From Onstottus_B arcticum (GTDB lineage Bacteria > Acidobacteriota > Blastocatellia > UBA7656), in contig JBBPIE010000009.1 in NCBI GenBank assembly GCA_038040485.1, positions 1-64,000 of the forward strand: a stretch of DNA of 64,000 nt, written 5' to 3'. Numbering within the stretch: the first letter of the stretch is position 1; each line of letters opens with the position of its first letter. The notes beneath the pieces are model-generated. The model was not told the origin of the DNA and did not search any database. It saw only the letters and a program-made list of their open reading frames with translations. Both the position numbers and the translations under genes were made by a program. This document shows positions 1 through 8,113 of this stretch, in pieces.

Positions 1-86
1 AGAAACCAGAAACCAGAAACCAGAAACCAGAAACCAGAAACCAGAAACCAGAAACCAGAAACTAGAAACCAGAAACCAGAAACTTT
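1..86. repeat. AGAAACC heptamer tandem array at the left edge
   Basis: About twelve near-perfect copies of the 7-bp unit AGAAACC run from the window edge to the base before the ATG of the ABC permease. One copy carries a T in place of C (around 62). The array probably continues to the left. It occupies the whole visible leader of the permease, so no ordinary Shine-Dalgarno sequence is visible. Confidence 0.9.
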
Positions 87-1250
87 ATGGCAATCCCTCT
101 CAAATACAATCTCCGCAACCTGGTCGTCAGACGCGTCAATACGCTGATGACCATCGGAACAGTCGCGCTGGTAGTCGCCGTATTCGTGGCGTTGATGGCG
201 CTGGCAAACGGTTTGAACAGCGCGCTGATCGCGACCGGCTCGCCCGAGAACATCATCGTCATCCGCGAAGGCTCGCAGGTCGAGATGCAGAGCTTTGTGA
301 CCAAGGAGGCCTTTCAGATAATTCAATCGCTTCCCGGTATCGCGCGCGATCCGCAAGGCAAACCCATGGCCTCAGGTGAGATTGCCGTCATAGTAAACCT
401 TCCGCGACGCGAGAGCGGACAGTCTTCAAACGTGACTCTCCGCGGCGTGTCGGAGACCGGGCTGGCGATGCGGCCACAAATCAAGATCGTTGAAGGCAGG
501 ATGTTTCATCCGGAAGTCGGCGAAGCGATTGTCAGCCGCAAGATCTCAGATCGCTTTAGCGGCGCGAGTCTCGGGCAGACGCTTCAGCTTGGACGCCGGA
601 ACCTGACGGTCGTAGGTGTGTTCGATGCCGGCGGCACGGGATTCGATTCCGAGATCTGGTCGCACGTGACCGATGTCGCCGACGCCTTCGACAGAAGCGG
701 GTACTCTTCCGCCTTGGTGCGCGCCGAAAGCGTCGCGACCCGCGATCAGCTTGCGAATCGTATTGCGGCTGAACAACGCTTGAAGCTCGAAGCAAAGCCG
801 GAGTTGAAGTACTACGAAGAGCAAACCGACACGAGCGCGCCCATCAAGGGGTTGGGCATCTTTGTCGCAATCATACTCGGAATCGGGGCATGCTTTGGCG
901 GGATGAACACGATGTACGCGGCCGTCGCCTACCGTACCCGCGAGATCGGCACGCTGCGGGCTCTCGGATTTTCTAAGGCGAGCATAATGCTAAGCTTCGT
1001 GATCGAATCAATGGTTATAGCCTTGATCGGCGGCGTGGTTGGTTGTCTCCTTGCTTTACCCGTGAACGGGATCGCGACCGGTACGATGAACTTTCGGACC
1101 TTCAGCGAAGTAGCTTTCAGCTTCAGGATAACGCCGGACCTTTTTATCTCAGCGTTGATCTTCGCGGCGGTTCTTGGATTGTTGGGAGGCTTGCTGCCTT
1201 CCCGAATGGCCGCTCGAATGCCGATCACTAAGGCGTTGCGCGAGATCTGA
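87..1250 (+). CDS. ABC transporter permease, FtsX/MacB type
   Basis: The 387-residue product is an inner-membrane permease of the FtsX-like (MacB/LolCE/DevC) class. A first membrane helix lies at about residues 18-45, followed by a large extracytoplasmic domain (about 50-250). Three further helices form the C-terminal FtsX domain (about 255-285, 305-335 and 350-375); the motif YRTREIGTLRALGFS is the usual cytoplasmic loop. Family members use an ATPase partner to power efflux or lipoprotein/peptide handling. No ATPase lies in the window, so it may be to the left. The substrate cannot be read. The ATG directly abuts a heptamer array with no clear ribosome-binding site. Confidence 0.85.
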   Translation: MAIPLKYNLRNLVVRRVNTLMTIGTVALVVAVFVALMALANGLNSALIATGSPENIIVIREGSQVEMQSFVTKEAFQIIQSLPGIARDPQGKPMASGEIAVIVNLPRRESGQSSNVTLRGVSETGLAMRPQIKIVEGRMFHPEVGEAIVSRKISDRFSGASLGQTLQLGRRNLTVVGVFDAGGTGFDSEIWSHVTDVADAFDRSGYSSALVRAESVATRDQLANRIAAEQRLKLEAKPELKYYEEQTDTSAPIKGLGIFVAIILGIGACFGGMNTMYAAVAYRTREIGTLRALGFSKASIMLSFVIESMVIALIGGVVGCLLALPVNGIATGTMNFRTFSEVAFSFRITPDLFISALIFAAVLGLLGGLLPSRMAARMPITKALREI

Positions 1251-1372
1251 AACTGCGACCCGGCCTCCGGCACTCGATAGACAATCTCCGAAGTTCCGCG
1301 ACTTCTTCCCTACAGTGGCGTTTCAGATCCAAGGCCGATTTCGTTTCCTGGTTCGTGATAGGAGGTATTCAG

Positions 1373-1819
1373 ATGGTCAGAAGCATTGCCGTGTTCTTCG
1401 CGGCTCTCTTCTTCGTGGCGACTCTTTGGGTTGGTGCGCGATTAGGTGGGCTTTCGCTAATACACCCAGCTCAAGCCCAGTCGACAAAGTCCGCAGAAGC
1501 GCGGAAGTGGGAGTACTGCACCATAGTCGGTGTCAATTACGACCGCAAGTGGAACACGTCGTCGGCGACAATCGGGTTTCTCACCTCGACCGGTCGGCGG
1601 GTCGAAACCCTGGACTGTGGCTCAACCAGCGATCCTCTGGCAGTTGCTTTTGCAAAACTGGGGTCGGAAGGATGGGAGTTGATCGGTCAGATGCTGTACA
1701 ACAACAGAGGTCCTGCATCTTCTGTTGATAATCCGGCACGGATTCAATTCGGCGATGAACCTCCTCGGCATCCATTTCTTGGTGGCGCAGGTACTCTTCT
1801 ACCTGTTCACGATGATTGA
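1373..1819 (+). CDS. Exported small protein, DUF4177-like, with an altered C-terminus
   Basis: I chose ATG 1373 because a GGAGG motif sits at 1361-1365; a GTG at 1355 in the same frame lacks one. The roughly 148-residue product starts with a signal peptide or membrane anchor (about residues 1-30, ending near HPAQAQS). It then has WEYC near residue 45 and LGSEGWELIGQ near residue 105, typical of the short DUF4177-type domain of unknown function. The last 35 or so residues are antisense to the convergent DUF433 gene and do not look like the family, so the native end seems to be lost. Confidence 0.65.
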   Translation: MVRSIAVFFAALFFVATLWVGARLGGLSLIHPAQAQSTKSAEARKWEYCTIVGVNYDRKWNTSSATIGFLTSTGRRVETLDCGSTSDPLAVAFAKLGSEGWELIGQMLYNNRGPASSVDNPARIQFGDEPPRHPFLGGAGTLLPVHDD

Positions 1820-2003
1820 GGTAGTAAGTAATAGCAGCGTAAATATCCTCGATTCGAAGCGAAGCAAAACTGATGGCGATCTCTTCCGGCGTCGCTCCCT
1901 GCTCATACTCGTGAACGACAGAGTCCAGGCTTACGCGCGTGCCTGTCATCCGTATGGTCCCGTCCTCGGTTAGCGGCAGGGGCAAAACAATCGTTGTTTC
2001 CAA
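1581..2003 (-). CDS. DUF433 family protein, probable antitoxin-like, extended C-terminus
   Basis: Residues 15-70 match the small helix-turn-helix-like DUF433 domain: GTRVSLDSVVHEYEQG, then TPEEIAISFASL and a YAAITYYLNHREQVEEYL helix. Such proteins commonly pair with a DUF5615 PIN-like protein as VapB45/VapC45-type modules. No DUF5615 gene follows here, so it is an orphan. The last 40 or so residues (from CCCTASD) are antisense to the convergent exported-protein gene and look like accidental read-through after loss of the native stop. Confidence 0.6.
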   Translation of the reverse strand: METTIVLPLPLTEDGTIRMTGTRVSLDSVVHEYEQGATPEEIAISFASLRIEDIYAAITYYLNHREQVEEYLRHQEMDAEEVHRRIESVPDYQQKMQDLCCCTASDRSTPILPTPVLQKQLPEDRWLSHSPGFRPADRSR

Positions 2004-2155
2004 GGTAGCGATGCCCGCCGATCATATACTCTCAGCCGCACTAGCAACGGAAGTTGGTGGGATTGTTCAGACTCCTACAGCCAAAGAGACTGCTATTTCG
2101 ATTCGCGCTTTCTATTCCCAGCTCGTGTTAGAATCTCGCGAAAAGGAGCAGCACG

Positions 2156-2386
2156 ATGTCCGAACGAGCTGAAAAGATCTTCGAAGAAGCTTTGCAGTTG
2201 CCTACCTCCGAACGAGCAGACCTCGCCGAGCGGTTGCTCGACAGTCTTGCATTCGGAACTGACGAACGCGTCGATGCGCTGTGGGCTGCGGAGGCGGAGA
2301 GTCGCATTGCTGCTTTTCGGCGCGGCGAGTTGTCCGCGGTACCCGCGGAAGACGTCTTTGCTGAGATCGAAGCCGAGGCTAATTGA
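2156..2386 (+). CDS. Addiction-module antitoxin component (PF09720-like)
   Basis: The 76-residue acidic protein begins MSERAEKIFEEALQLP and continues with TSERADLAERLLDSL, the signature of the putative addiction module component family (TIGR02574-like). These neutralise RelE/ParE-type toxins. AGGAG lies about 8 bases before the ATG. The expected toxin gene follows directly but is broken, so the antitoxin has probably outlived its toxin. Confidence 0.75.
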   Translation: MSERAEKIFEEALQLPTSERADLAERLLDSLAFGTDERVDALWAAEAESRIAAFRRGELSAVPAEDVFAEIEAEAN

Positions 2387-2590
2387 ACGTTCAATTCCTG
2401 CATATCATCGAGCGCGAGCCCATGCAACATTCCTCGAAACCGCAAAGCTGAGTTGAGGGAAGCAGTCCGCTACTACAATCGCCAGAGAGAAGGGCTCGGC
2501 CGCGAATTCGCCGCTGAGGTCAGAAAGGCAACTCAGCGAATCGCAAAACTCCCAAACGCCTGGCCGGGTTCTCCTATCAAACGTTCGTAG
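2386..2590 (+). pseudogene. Remnant of a ParE/RelE-type toxin
   Basis: Just after the antitoxin, one frame reads AELREAVRYYNRQREGLG, then REFAAEVRKATQRIAKLPNAW, the core of ParE-family toxins. That frame has no start codon in place. The N-terminal part sits in another frame (ending ATFLETAKLS, stop near 2456). The C-terminal strand that normally follows is missing, with a stop at 2588-2590. The gene is therefore frameshifted and truncated. A palindromic repeat begins 22 bases beyond. Confidence 0.65.
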
Positions 2591-2612
2591 TCCCGCGTTC
2601 AGTCAGGCGGAG

Positions 2613-2691
2613 GTAGCATAGACTTTAGTCTGTGTCCGGTAGCGATCTCTTCTATCGGGGGGTTGCAGACACAGACTAAAGTCTATGCTAC
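2613..2691. repeat. AGACTTTAGTCT-type inverted repeat, copy 1
   Basis: Arms of 24 bp (2613-2636 and 2668-2691) are perfect reverse complements around a 31-base loop. Each arm contains the smaller palindrome AGACT-TT-AGTCT. The same arm recurs at 8082, 30843, 32862 and 35350. This copy lies beyond the toxin remnant, upstream of the beta-helix gene. The rest of 2692-2879 shows nothing else I can name. Confidence 0.9.
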
Positions 2692-2879
2692 TTGCAGCCG
2701 GTTTTGTATTGAGCAGCAGGTGTGCCCGCGCTACAATCACGTTCGTACTCTGCCCCCCCCGAGTTCGACTCACTCGATTGACACTCTGGTAGACAACTGA
2801 CCGGTCACAATAGATCGGCGATTCCTCACCTTCTCTCTCGCCCATATCAGAGCCTCACAGAAAGACGAGCACCGTACAC

Positions 2880-4880
2880 ATGAAAGCTCTCAGGCTAATG
2901 CTGATGTCAGTTGCGGCGGGGGTTGTCCTGGCGGCGTCGGCGGCGGCGAATACTTACTTCGTTGCGAACTCCGGACTCGATACGAACGCGGGGTCGCAGG
3001 CGGCGCCGTGGCTCACGATTCAACACGCGGTCACGACTATTGTCCCGGGCGATACGATCATGGTTCAACCGGGAACGTACGCGGGGTGTCGAATAGGAAA
3101 GTCGGGGACGGCGGGGGCGGTCTGCACTCTCAAAGCTTCAACACCCGGAACCGTGCTCATCAACTCTCTGAGTCCGGCGAACCGGCATCAGAGCTTGATT
3201 GAGGTCGAGAACTTCGACGCGACTGTGCGCTACTGGGTCATCGACGGGTTCGAGTGCTCGGGAGCGCAGCGATACGGGATCGATCTCCGAGACACCGATT
3301 TCATCACGGTGCAGAACTGCGTTGTGCACAACAGCACGGTCACAGGGATCTTCCTGGCGTTTGGATATCATCCGCTGATTCAAAACAACGAGTCGTATAT
3401 GAACGGCGAGCACGGAATCTATCAAAGTAACAGCGGGGACTTTCCGACCATCCGCGGCAACAAGCTTCATCACAACTTCTCAGCCGGGCTCCATATGAAC
3501 GGCGACCGGAACTTCATTCCCGGTGACGGAATCATTTCGTTTGCGCTGGTCGAGAAGAACATGGTGTGGGAGAACGGAGCGCCTCCCGGCGGCGCGTCGG
3601 GGATCAATTGCGACGGCGTGTCGGACAGTGTCATTCGCAACAATCTGCTTTACAACAACCATGCGAGCGGGATCTCGTTTTATGGAATTGATGGGGCGGA
3701 GGGCTCGAGCCGAAACAAGGTCTACAACAACACGATCGTGATGGCTGGCGACGGGCGCTGGTGCATAAACATCCCGCCGGCCGCCGAAGGTCAACCCGAT
3801 CCGGTTGGCAACGAAGTGAGGAACAACATTCTGTACACGCCTCATACGTTCCGTGGCTCGGTCAGCACGTATGGCGACGCGGTCGCGGGCTTCTCGTGCG
3901 ACTACAACGTTGTGGTGAACCGCTTCAGCACGGATGATGGCGGCTCGAATATGTCGCTTACAGCGTGGCGGTTGTTGGGCTACGATCAGCATTCGATCAT
4001 CGCGACTCCCGCGCAGTTGTTCACCAACCCCGCGCTCAACGACTACACTCTGAAGGCAGGTTCGCCGGCTATTGATATTGGTCTCGCGCTTGGAAGCAGT
4101 GTGCCGGACGACATACGAGGGCTGGCTCGGCCTCAGCGACTCGGCTACGACATTGGCTGTTATGAAGCTGCGGCGCCGTCGGCGGTTCCGCTGGTCGATT
4201 TCGCGGGAGACCCGCGCACGGGAGCGGTCCCGCTTGTGGTGCAGTTCGCGGATCTGTCGGCGGGAGACCCTGTCTCGTGGTTGTGGGACTTCGGCGACGG
4301 AGTGACCTCGGCCGAGCGCGACCCTTCGCATACATACAACAGCGCCGGCTCGTTTGCGGTGAAGCTCACGGCGGCGAACGTCGATGGGGAGGCAAGTCGA
4401 ACGAGAAGCGGGTACACCACGGTCACGCCTGCTTCGGCGACAGATTACTTTTGTCTCTCGGCTAGCGTTGAAGTCGGCAAGTTGGTGAAGGGCAATCCCG
4501 CAAAGGTTCGTTCGTCAGATGACTCGTATTTGAAGATCAAGGCGGCCAAGCTCGAGGGCAAGTTCAGTGACGTGGTCACCTATGTCTTCGAGACCGGACT
4601 GGCAAGCCTATCCAGCCTGACGGTCACTTCTGAGTCGCGTTCATCAGACTCGCCTGTGAGGCAACAGATCTTCCTGCTCAACCAATTGACGGGCGAGTGG
4701 GAGACGGTCGACGACCAAACCTTCGCGAGTGATAACGACACGACTACGGTGAGCGCGGTTTCAAATCCTGCCCGCTACCTGGCGGCTTCGGGCAAGGTTC
4801 AGGTGAGGATTCGCACCGAAGCAGCCGGCGGCAAGTGGAAGCACTTCGTTGATCTCGTGAAGATCACGGCGGCACGGTAG
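2880..4880 (+). CDS. Secreted right-handed beta-helix protein with a PKD domain
   Basis: The 666-residue protein has a signal peptide (about 1-23, ending AASAAANT). Next comes a DUF1565/NosD/pectate-lyase-like parallel beta-helix (about 25-410) with many short N-rich coils such as NSTVTGIFLA and NNLLYNNHASG. A PKD domain follows at about 437-515 (WLWDFGDG, then DPSHTYNSAGSFAVKL). The last 140 or so residues form an unassigned beta-rich domain. Family members bind or degrade polysaccharides or act as surface proteins. I see no diagnostic catalytic residues, so enzymatic activity is unproven. Confidence 0.8.
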   Translation: MKALRLMLMSVAAGVVLAASAAANTYFVANSGLDTNAGSQAAPWLTIQHAVTTIVPGDTIMVQPGTYAGCRIGKSGTAGAVCTLKASTPGTVLINSLSPANRHQSLIEVENFDATVRYWVIDGFECSGAQRYGIDLRDTDFITVQNCVVHNSTVTGIFLAFGYHPLIQNNESYMNGEHGIYQSNSGDFPTIRGNKLHHNFSAGLHMNGDRNFIPGDGIISFALVEKNMVWENGAPPGGASGINCDGVSDSVIRNNLLYNNHASGISFYGIDGAEGSSRNKVYNNTIVMAGDGRWCINIPPAAEGQPDPVGNEVRNNILYTPHTFRGSVSTYGDAVAGFSCDYNVVVNRFSTDDGGSNMSLTAWRLLGYDQHSIIATPAQLFTNPALNDYTLKAGSPAIDIGLALGSSVPDDIRGLARPQRLGYDIGCYEAAAPSAVPLVDFAGDPRTGAVPLVVQFADLSAGDPVSWLWDFGDGVTSAERDPSHTYNSAGSFAVKLTAANVDGEASRTRSGYTTVTPASATDYFCLSASVEVGKLVKGNPAKVRSSDDSYLKIKAAKLEGKFSDVVTYVFETGLASLSSLTVTSESRSSDSPVRQQIFLLNQLTGEWETVDDQTFASDNDTTTVSAVSNPARYLAASGKVQVRIRTEAAGGKWKHFVDLVKITAAR

Positions 4881-4955
4881 CGTGTGCGACTCGTCGTCAA
4901 GTCTGAGCATTCCAACCTTGCGGTTTGGGTCGGGACTTTGGACATTTGCCCGCCG

Positions 4956-5117
4956 GAACTCCGTTAGGAGTTCGATGTTTGTAGTAACGAGACGAGAGCT
5001 GGGCGAACTCCGTCAGGAGTTCAATTTGCCAGCTCGCCGTCAAGCACATTTCACTCCTAACGGAGTGAGAATCCGCGCGGCCCCGCTTGCTATAAACATT
5101 CAACCACTACGTGGTTG
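4956..5117. repeat. Cluster of four short palindromes
   Basis: Between the beta-helix gene and the amidohydrolase gene lie four perfect or near-perfect short palindromes. Two are variants of GAACTCC-GTTAG-GAGTTC (4956-4973 and 5005-5022), one is CACTCCTAACGGAGTG (5052-5067) and one is CAACCACTACGTGGTTG (5101-5117). They look like REP-type intergenic repeats; any could form an RNA hairpin. Nothing else is visible in 4881-5189 except the ribosome-binding site near 5179. Confidence 0.75.
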
Positions 5118-5189
5118 TAAGGCGCTTGATCCAACCCTCTCGTGATCTGCTAGTATCGTGGCCTCAACCGCTTCACCCGGAGGACACCG

Positions 5190-6869
5190 ATGCGAATTGC
5201 CACGCTGCTTGTCGCTCTCTCGCTGATGACTGTCAGTCTCGGAGCGAACCCGCGACTTGCTGAACCAGCCGATACGGTCTTCATCAACGGCAACGTCTAC
5301 ACTGTCAATGAACGCCAGCCTCGCGCCGAAGCCGTTGCCGTCAAATCCGGCAAGATCATCTTCGTCGGATCGAACAGGGACGCGAAGGCCTATCAGGGCA
5401 AGGACACTCGAGTCGTCGATCTCAAAGGCAACACGGTCGTGCCCGGCTTGACCGACTCGCACTATCACTTGTCTGGAGTAGGCGCGCGCGAAATCACTCT
5501 CAACCTCGAAGGCGTCTCCAGCCTCGAAGAGTTTCTCGCAAAGGTGAAAGAGCGAGTCGATCGCGCGAAGCCCGGCGAATGGGTCGCCGGCCGCGGATGG
5601 ATCGAAACTCACTGGAAGCCGCCGGTGTTCCCGACCCGCTGGGATCTGGACAAGATCTCACCAAACAACCCGGTTGCGCTCGACCGCGCCGACGGCCACG
5701 GACTTGTCGTCAACAGCGCGGCGCTCAAGGTGGCGCGCGTTGACAAAGACACCGCGAGCCCGTTCGGCGGCGAGATAATGAAGAACAAGCAGACAGGCGA
5801 GCCGAATGGAATGCTGCTGGACGCCGCGCAGGGATTGATTGAAAGGCATATTCCCAACGACGGCCGCGGCGAAGAGGCGATCCTTCTTGGGGTGAAGCGC
5901 AGCATCGAGCTGGGCTGGTGCGAGATCCAGGACGCCGGCGGAAGCTACCGCGACGTGACAGCTATGAGAAAGCTGTACGGCGAAGGCAAGATCAAGCTGC
6001 GAATCTACAAGGCGGTGCACGGGCCGGGTCCCGCTTCGGCAAAGCTACTGAGTGACGGCTCAAGCACGGGTGAGTTTGACGGCCGGTTCACGCTTCGCAC
6101 CATCAAGGTTGTGTTCGATGGCGCGCTTGGCTCCAAAGGCGCGGCGCTGCTCGAGAAGTATTCCGACTACGACACCGCGGGTTTTCTTACGCACAAAGAA
6201 GAAGAGCTGCTGCCGATGTTGACCCAGGCGCTCAAGAGCGGTATCCAGGTCGAGACTCACGCGATCGGCGACCGCGCGAACCGCGTCATCCTCGATTTGT
6301 ATGAGAAAGCTTTCAACGCCGTGCCGCCGGATCAACGCAAGGTTCGCGAGCCACGCTGGCGCGTCGAACACGCACAGATCGTCACAGCGGAGGACATCCC
6401 GCGATTCAAGAAGCTCGGTGTGATTCCGTCGATGCAGCCTTCGCATGCGATCGGCGATCTCTACTTCGCGCCAAGCAGGCTTGGGATGAAGCGGCTCGAG
6501 GGCGCTTACGCGTGGCAGAGCTTTATCAAGTCGGGCTCGATCATCGCTGGTGGATCGGATGCGCCGGTTGAACGCGGCGAACCGATGATCGAGTTCTACG
6601 CCGCGGTCTCGCGAAAGAGCCAGGACGGCTTCAGCGGCGAAGGCTGGCATCCGGAGCAAGCCGTCTCGCGCGAGCAGGCTTTGAAGATGTTCACGATTTG
6701 GGCGGCTTACGCTGCATTTGAAGAGAAGGTGAAAGGCTCGATTGAAGTCGGGAAGCTCGCGGACCTGACAGTCTTGTCGGCGGATATTATGAAGATAGCC
6801 GAGCCTGAGATACTCAAGACACGCTGCGTGATGACTGCTATTGGCGGGGAAGTAGTCTTTCAGAAATGA
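5190..6869 (+). CDS. Exported amidohydrolase, YtcJ/Amidohydro_3 type
   Basis: The 559-residue protein has a short signal peptide (about 1-20). The amidohydrolase fold follows: VFINGNVYTVN near 28, PGLTDSHYHLSG near 88 with the metal-binding HxH, ETHAIGDRA near 353, RVEHAQI near 391 and IAGGSDAPVE near 451 with the last metal-binding Asp. This order is typical of YtcJ-like enzymes, which hydrolyse amide or formamide bonds of unknown substrates. GGAGG precedes the ATG at good spacing. It stands alone and converges on the next gene across a hairpin. Confidence 0.85.
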   Translation: MRIATLLVALSLMTVSLGANPRLAEPADTVFINGNVYTVNERQPRAEAVAVKSGKIIFVGSNRDAKAYQGKDTRVVDLKGNTVVPGLTDSHYHLSGVGAREITLNLEGVSSLEEFLAKVKERVDRAKPGEWVAGRGWIETHWKPPVFPTRWDLDKISPNNPVALDRADGHGLVVNSAALKVARVDKDTASPFGGEIMKNKQTGEPNGMLLDAAQGLIERHIPNDGRGEEAILLGVKRSIELGWCEIQDAGGSYRDVTAMRKLYGEGKIKLRIYKAVHGPGPASAKLLSDGSSTGEFDGRFTLRTIKVVFDGALGSKGAALLEKYSDYDTAGFLTHKEEELLPMLTQALKSGIQVETHAIGDRANRVILDLYEKAFNAVPPDQRKVREPRWRVEHAQIVTAEDIPRFKKLGVIPSMQPSHAIGDLYFAPSRLGMKRLEGAYAWQSFIKSGSIIAGGSDAPVERGEPMIEFYAAVSRKSQDGFSGEGWHPEQAVSREQALKMFTIWAAYAAFEEKVKGSIEVGKLADLTVLSADIMKIAEPEILKTRCVMTAIGGEVVFQK

Positions 6870-6871
6870 TG

Positions 6872-6904
6872 CGTGATGCGTGAGTCTGATACCCACGCAT
6901 CACG
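6872..6904. terminator. Hairpin between convergent genes, built from GCGTGAT heptamers
   Basis: An 11-bp perfect stem, CGTGATGCGTG at 6872-6882 and its complement at 6894-6904, closes an 11-base loop. It lies just past the amidohydrolase stop and before the stop of the minus-strand gene, where it could end transcripts from both sides. The arms consist of the 7-bp unit GCGTGAT, so it also belongs with the heptamer families in this window. Confidence 0.55.
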
Positions 6905-6915
6905 AACTCACACGC

Positions 6916-7819
6916 TTACTTCTTTTTGGTTGCTTCCCACTTTCCAGTCATCTGGCCGGCAAAGTCGAACTCGCCGACGATCTTGCCGTCTTTGATCATA
7001 CCGGTCATGCCGATCGCACCGTTGGGCGTATCGAGCGAGAAGCTCAGCTTGCCGGCGATATACGTCCCTTTGCTCAGCGGCGCGTCTCCCTGAGGCGACG
7101 CTGAAGTGCCAGTCACCTTGTCGCCTTCCAGTTTGAGCTTGAGCGTAAAAGGGATCGCAGTGCCTTGCGCGTCAGCCGAAGCGTCCCATTCGCCGGATAC
7201 CGGGTCGCCTGCCGCGGGGACGCTACCAGNNNNNNNNNNNNNNNNNNNNNNNNNNNNNNNNNNNNNNNNNNNNNNNNNNNNNNNNNNNNNNNNNNNNNNN
7301 NNNNNNNNNNNNNNNNNNNNNNNNNNNNNCGCTCGGGGGAGCGCTCGGGGGAGCGCTCGGGGGAGCGCTCGGGGGAGCGCTCGGGGGAGCGCTCGGAGGA
7401 GCGCTCGGGGGAGCCGCCATGGCTGCGCCGGCCTTCTTGAGCTCGAGAGCGCCGCCCTGGCCTGCAAGTTCCCACTTGCCGCTGATCTTGTCGCCGGTGA
7501 CTGTGGCGGTGACGGTGCCTTCATTTCCGCCGGCGTCAAATTTCATCGAGACTTTTCCGTCCGCGTACGTGCCGCTGGTGATCGCCGCCGGGCCTTGAGG
7601 CGTATCGATCTTGCCGGAGAGCTTGCCGTTGTCGTTCTTGATCTCGACGGTAAGCGGGATGTCGCCAAGCTGTTCGCTCTTTGCCACTCCCTCGTACTTA
7701 CCGGAAATGTTGTCCTTGTCTTGATTAGCTGCAGTGCTAAACGCGAGCGCCGATGTGACCGAAGAGAAGGTCACCAACAGCGCAACTGAGAGCAGGGTCA
7801 TGATCATTCGTGCGCGCAT
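6916..7819 (-). CDS. Secreted protein with two similar beta-rich domains, interrupted by a scaffold gap
   Basis: The start at 7819 has GGAG upstream. A signal peptide (about 1-30, ending ALAFSTAA) precedes a first domain (GKYEGVAKSEQLGDIPLTVEIKN, split as GKYEGVAKSEQ and LGDIPLTVEI). A proline-rich linker of repeated PPSA units follows. After the 100-N gap, a second copy of the domain ends GKWEATKKK. Both copies share the pattern LTLKLK, then GDKVTG, then a short PQG turn, then GTY, suggesting an internal duplication. The reading frame across the gap is unknown. Function is unknown; the domains resemble small secreted beta-barrels often seen in Acidobacteria. Confidence 0.65.
7230..7329. other. 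Assembly gap of 100 N
   Basis: Exactly 100 undetermined bases, the conventional marker for a gap of unknown length. It falls inside the 12-bp repeat tract that encodes PPSA units, which probably broke the assembly. Confidence 0.98.
7330..7415. repeat. 12-bp tandem repeat encoding PPSA units
   Basis: About seven tandem copies of GCGCTCGGGGGA, one with an A for G change near 7397, border the N gap. On the minus strand each copy encodes Pro-Pro-Ser-Ala, making a flexible linker between two similar domains. Copy number across the gap is unknown. Confidence 0.9.
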
Positions 7820-8081
7820 TTTTTGTCTCCTGATAAACGGGGTTAGTGATCGGAACTCAAGCCAGTCTACGCGTGCAGAATGACGAAAGTTCTAGAGCCA
7901 GTCATTTATACCGCAGCGAAGAACCATTTGCCAACAGCTCGGCGGCGGTTAGTTGTCGGATCGAAAACAAGTAGGCGATTACATTCAATGATCGCAAGCC
8001 GAACCGAGGCTTCGGCGTATCGTCGCCGCCGGGTTTCGGAGTACATCGCCCGTCGCTTTGCTCGAGTCAGGTCCTCCACCG

Positions 8082-8105
8082 GACACAGACTAAAGTCTAT
8101 GCTAC
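8082..8105. repeat. Single arm of the AGACTTTAGTCT-type repeat
   Basis: One 24-base arm identical to the right arm at 2668-2691 lies 8 bases beyond the stop codon of the giant nuclease-protease gene. No matching left arm is visible within 100 bases. The rest of 7820-8113 holds nothing else I can identify apart from the leader of the preceding minus-strand gene. Confidence 0.85.
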
Positions 8106-8113
8106 TTCCTCGG

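Noticed and set aside
6868..6912. A classical Rho-independent terminator after the amidohydrolase gene
   Set aside because: The hairpin is strong but no T-run follows on the + strand; an A/T-rich tail exists only further on, so I list it as a hairpin of moderate confidence, not as a proven terminator.
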